64,000 nt of DNA from Wocania ichthyoenteri Th78 (GTDB lineage Bacteria > Bacteroidota > Bacteroidia > Flavobacteriales > Flavobacteriaceae). The stretch's first letter is position 1. Each line of letters opens with the position of its first letter. Position numbers and translations under genes: made by a program. Below are positions 62,502 through 64,000 of this stretch, piece after piece. Under the pieces are notes generated by a model, which ran no database searches, had not been told where the DNA came from, and saw nothing but the letters and a program-made list of their open reading frames with translations. Location of the stretch: the NCBI RefSeq assembly GCF_000789235.1, contig NZ_KN525716.1, positions 3,516,100 through 3,580,099 of the forward strand, in the 5' to 3' direction.

Positions 62502-64000
62502 ATGAAAACATTAAACTTTTTGACTTTTGTGTGTAAAAGAACAAAGGGTTACATCGTAAAGAGAGAACAGTATTCTGGTAATTTTTTACTATTACTGCTG
62601 ATATTTATGATTAATCAAAGTGTATTTGCACAAGAAAGTATTGTAACAGGAACTGTTGTTGATACGGAAACACAACAACCACTTCCGGGAGCAACAGTAT
62701 TATTAAAAGGAACATCAAATGGGGTATCTACCGATTTTGATGGAAAATTCTCTTTAAAAATTACATCACCTGATGCCGTATTAGTGGTATCATATGTTGG
62801 TTATCAAACTAAAGAGGTTCAAGTTGGAAATCAAGAAAAAATTGTTATCAATTTAGAGATTGATTCAAGCACATTAGATGAAGTTGTTGTTATAGGCTAT
62901 GGTACTCAAAAAAAAGTAAACTTAAGTGGGGCTGTAGAAGTTGTTGATATGGATATTATAGAAGATAGGCCTATAGCTAATGTTTCACAAGGTCTTCAAG
63001 GTGCAGTTTCTAACTTAAACATCACATTTGGAAATGGAGCTCCTGGCGGCACTGCAAATGTTAATATTCGAGGGATAACATCTTTAAACGGAGGGTCTCC
63101 TTTAATATTAATAGACGGTGTTCCTTCATCTTCTAGTGATCTTACGCGTATGAATCCTAATGATATAGCCTCCATATCTATATTAAAAGATGCGTCTTCT
63201 GCAGCTATTTATGGAGCAAGAGCTGCTTTTGGTGTGGTATTGGTAACCACAAAAGAAGGTGGTAGAAATAAAATTCAATATTCGAATACTTTTATTTGGG
63301 GGACACCTACAGTCACTCCAAAACCTATTACTGATCCCTATATTTTTTCAAGATTATTAGATATTTCAACAAGTAATACACCATGGAATTATGTAAGCTA
63401 TAATGACGATTGGTATGCTTGGGCAAAAGCAAGATCAGAAGATTCTTCTGTACCAAGTGTTCGACTAGATCCTAATAACCCAAATAGGTATCAATATATG
63501 GGTAATACTAACTGGAATGACTATTTTTTTAATAAATATTCGTTTTCACAAAATCACAATATATCTATTAGCGGAAAAAGAGCGTTTGGAACCACTAATG
63601 CTGGTGATGAAACCTTAATTGATCAAGGCATTAGTTATTATCTTTCAGCTAGTCATACTTTAGAAAATGGATTAAATAGGTTAGTGACTGATAATTGGGA
63701 ACGTAATACTTTAAGATCAAAGATTACAGTGGAGCCTTATGCTTGGATGGATTTTGAGAACAACACCTTCTTAACATTATCAAATAGAAAGAATCCACGA
63801 TATAGCTTGACTAATGTATACAATTTGAGACCAACTGAGGTTGTGAAAAATCCAGACGGTTCTTGGGCCGATAACCCTGCAGGTAGAGCAGCTGCAGAAA
63901 TGATAGATGGGGGTAAACAGCGTTTTAAACAAACGGGAATACAAACCACAAATAGATTACATTTTTATCTTTTAGATAAAGATTTAACAATTACTGCAGA
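62502..64000 (+). CDS. SusC/RagA-family TonB-linked outer-membrane protein (partial)
   Basis: The frame opens with ATG at 62502 and stays open to the window edge, giving about 500 residues. It has a signal peptide (about 22-44, FLLLLLLIFMINQSVFAQ), a CarboxypepD_reg-like domain (GTVVDTETQQPLPGATVLLK, GTSNGVSTDFDGKFSL) and a TonB-box-like segment LDEVVVIGYGTQKK. The plug follows, with VNIRGITSLNGGSPLILIDG and DIASISILKDASSAAIYGAR. These are the hallmarks of SusC, the glycan- or peptide-importing receptor that pairs with a SusD lipoprotein. The partner should lie beyond the window. Confidence 0.95.
   Translation, partial: MKTLNFLTFVCKRTKGYIVKREQYSGNFLLLLLIFMINQSVFAQESIVTGTVVDTETQQPLPGATVLLKGTSNGVSTDFDGKFSLKITSPDAVLVVSYVGYQTKEVQVGNQEKIVINLEIDSSTLDEVVVIGYGTQKKVNLSGAVEVVDMDIIEDRPIANVSQGLQGAVSNLNITFGNGAPGGTANVNIRGITSLNGGSPLILIDGVPSSSSDLTRMNPNDIASISILKDASSAAIYGARAAFGVVLVTTKEGGRNKIQYSNTFIWGTPTVTPKPITDPYIFSRLLDISTSNTPWNYVSYNDDWYAWAKARSEDSSVPSVRLDPNNPNRYQYMGNTNWNDYFFNKYSFSQNHNISISGKRAFGTTNAGDETLIDQGISYYLSASHTLENGLNRLVTDNWERNTLRSKITVEPYAWMDFENNTFLTLSNRKNPRYSLTNVYNLRPTEVVKNPDGSWADNPAGRAAAEMIDGGKQRFKQTGIQTTNRLHFYLLDKDLTITA

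Overview
The window is chromosomal DNA of a marine-type member of the Flavobacteriaceae (Bacteroidota). The signs are very AT-rich DNA, almost no Shine-Dalgarno sequences, TANNTTTG-like -7 boxes, a SusC/RagA-type TonB receptor, head-GIN proteins, a PgpH-like 7TM-HD protein and BfmA/BtgA-type mobilization genes. No rRNA or classical CRISPR array is visible.

Core part (1 to about 32.9 kb). Ordinary housekeeping genes lie here: an exported fibre-like protein, a frameshifted PH-domain gene, a TonB receptor with an M23 peptidase, and a coiled-coil protein with ZapA followed by a probable 6S-like RNA and RNase Y. Then come XerD, AroQ, dihydrolipoyl dehydrogenase, NDH-2, MsrB, an M48 lipoprotein and an MFS transporter. 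An ECF-sigma/anti-sigma/adhesin-like operon is followed by ClpC, GyrA, a TPR protein, an NlpC/P60 hydrolase, a thiolase and the PgpH-like protein. The core ends with tRNA-Ser(GCT) and tRNA-Pro(TGG).

Genomic island (about 32.90 to 61.03 kb). A 28-kb element sits in the 3' end of tRNA-Pro. The last bases of the tRNA (ctgccaccccgac, 32901-32913) are repeated at 61014-61026, and an IntDOT-like tyrosine integrase lies just inside the left end. Beyond the right repeat lies a relic of a second, related integrase, so islands have accreted at this tRNA. The island holds: (i) a two-gene operon of an ECF-like sigma factor and a truncated, catalytically dead Cas12f/TnpB-like protein, flanked by two putative guide-RNA loci with a shared 15-bp scaffold end, and a divergent XRE regulator with an 18-bp palindrome; (ii) remnants of a mobilization module (BfmA/BtgA-like protein and an oriT-like region, no relaxase); (iii) a copper module (HMA chaperone, DoxX protein, CopA ATPase, AraC regulator with an HMA-like N-terminus) interrupted by a complete IS982-family element; (iv) a 16-kb stretch of mostly single-gene units on the minus strand (NTF2-like, LRR, GNAT, nitroreductase, Crp, serine hydrolases, oxidoreductase, VOC, Rrf2, epimerase), several ending in fold-back elements of about 60-160 bp that resemble integron attC sites, plus a LytS/LytTR two-component pair.

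Right flank (61.03 to 64 kb). The older integrase relic is followed by a small membrane protein, a TetR regulator and the start of a SusC-type TonB-linked receptor that runs off the window.

The most exciting locus is the sigma factor-dCas12f pair at 34.5-36.8 kb. Its architecture matches the recently reported exapted, nuclease-dead Cas12f homologues that recruit an extracytoplasmic-function sigma factor for RNA-guided transcription in Bacteroidota. The guide RNAs and targets proposed here are inferences from sequence.
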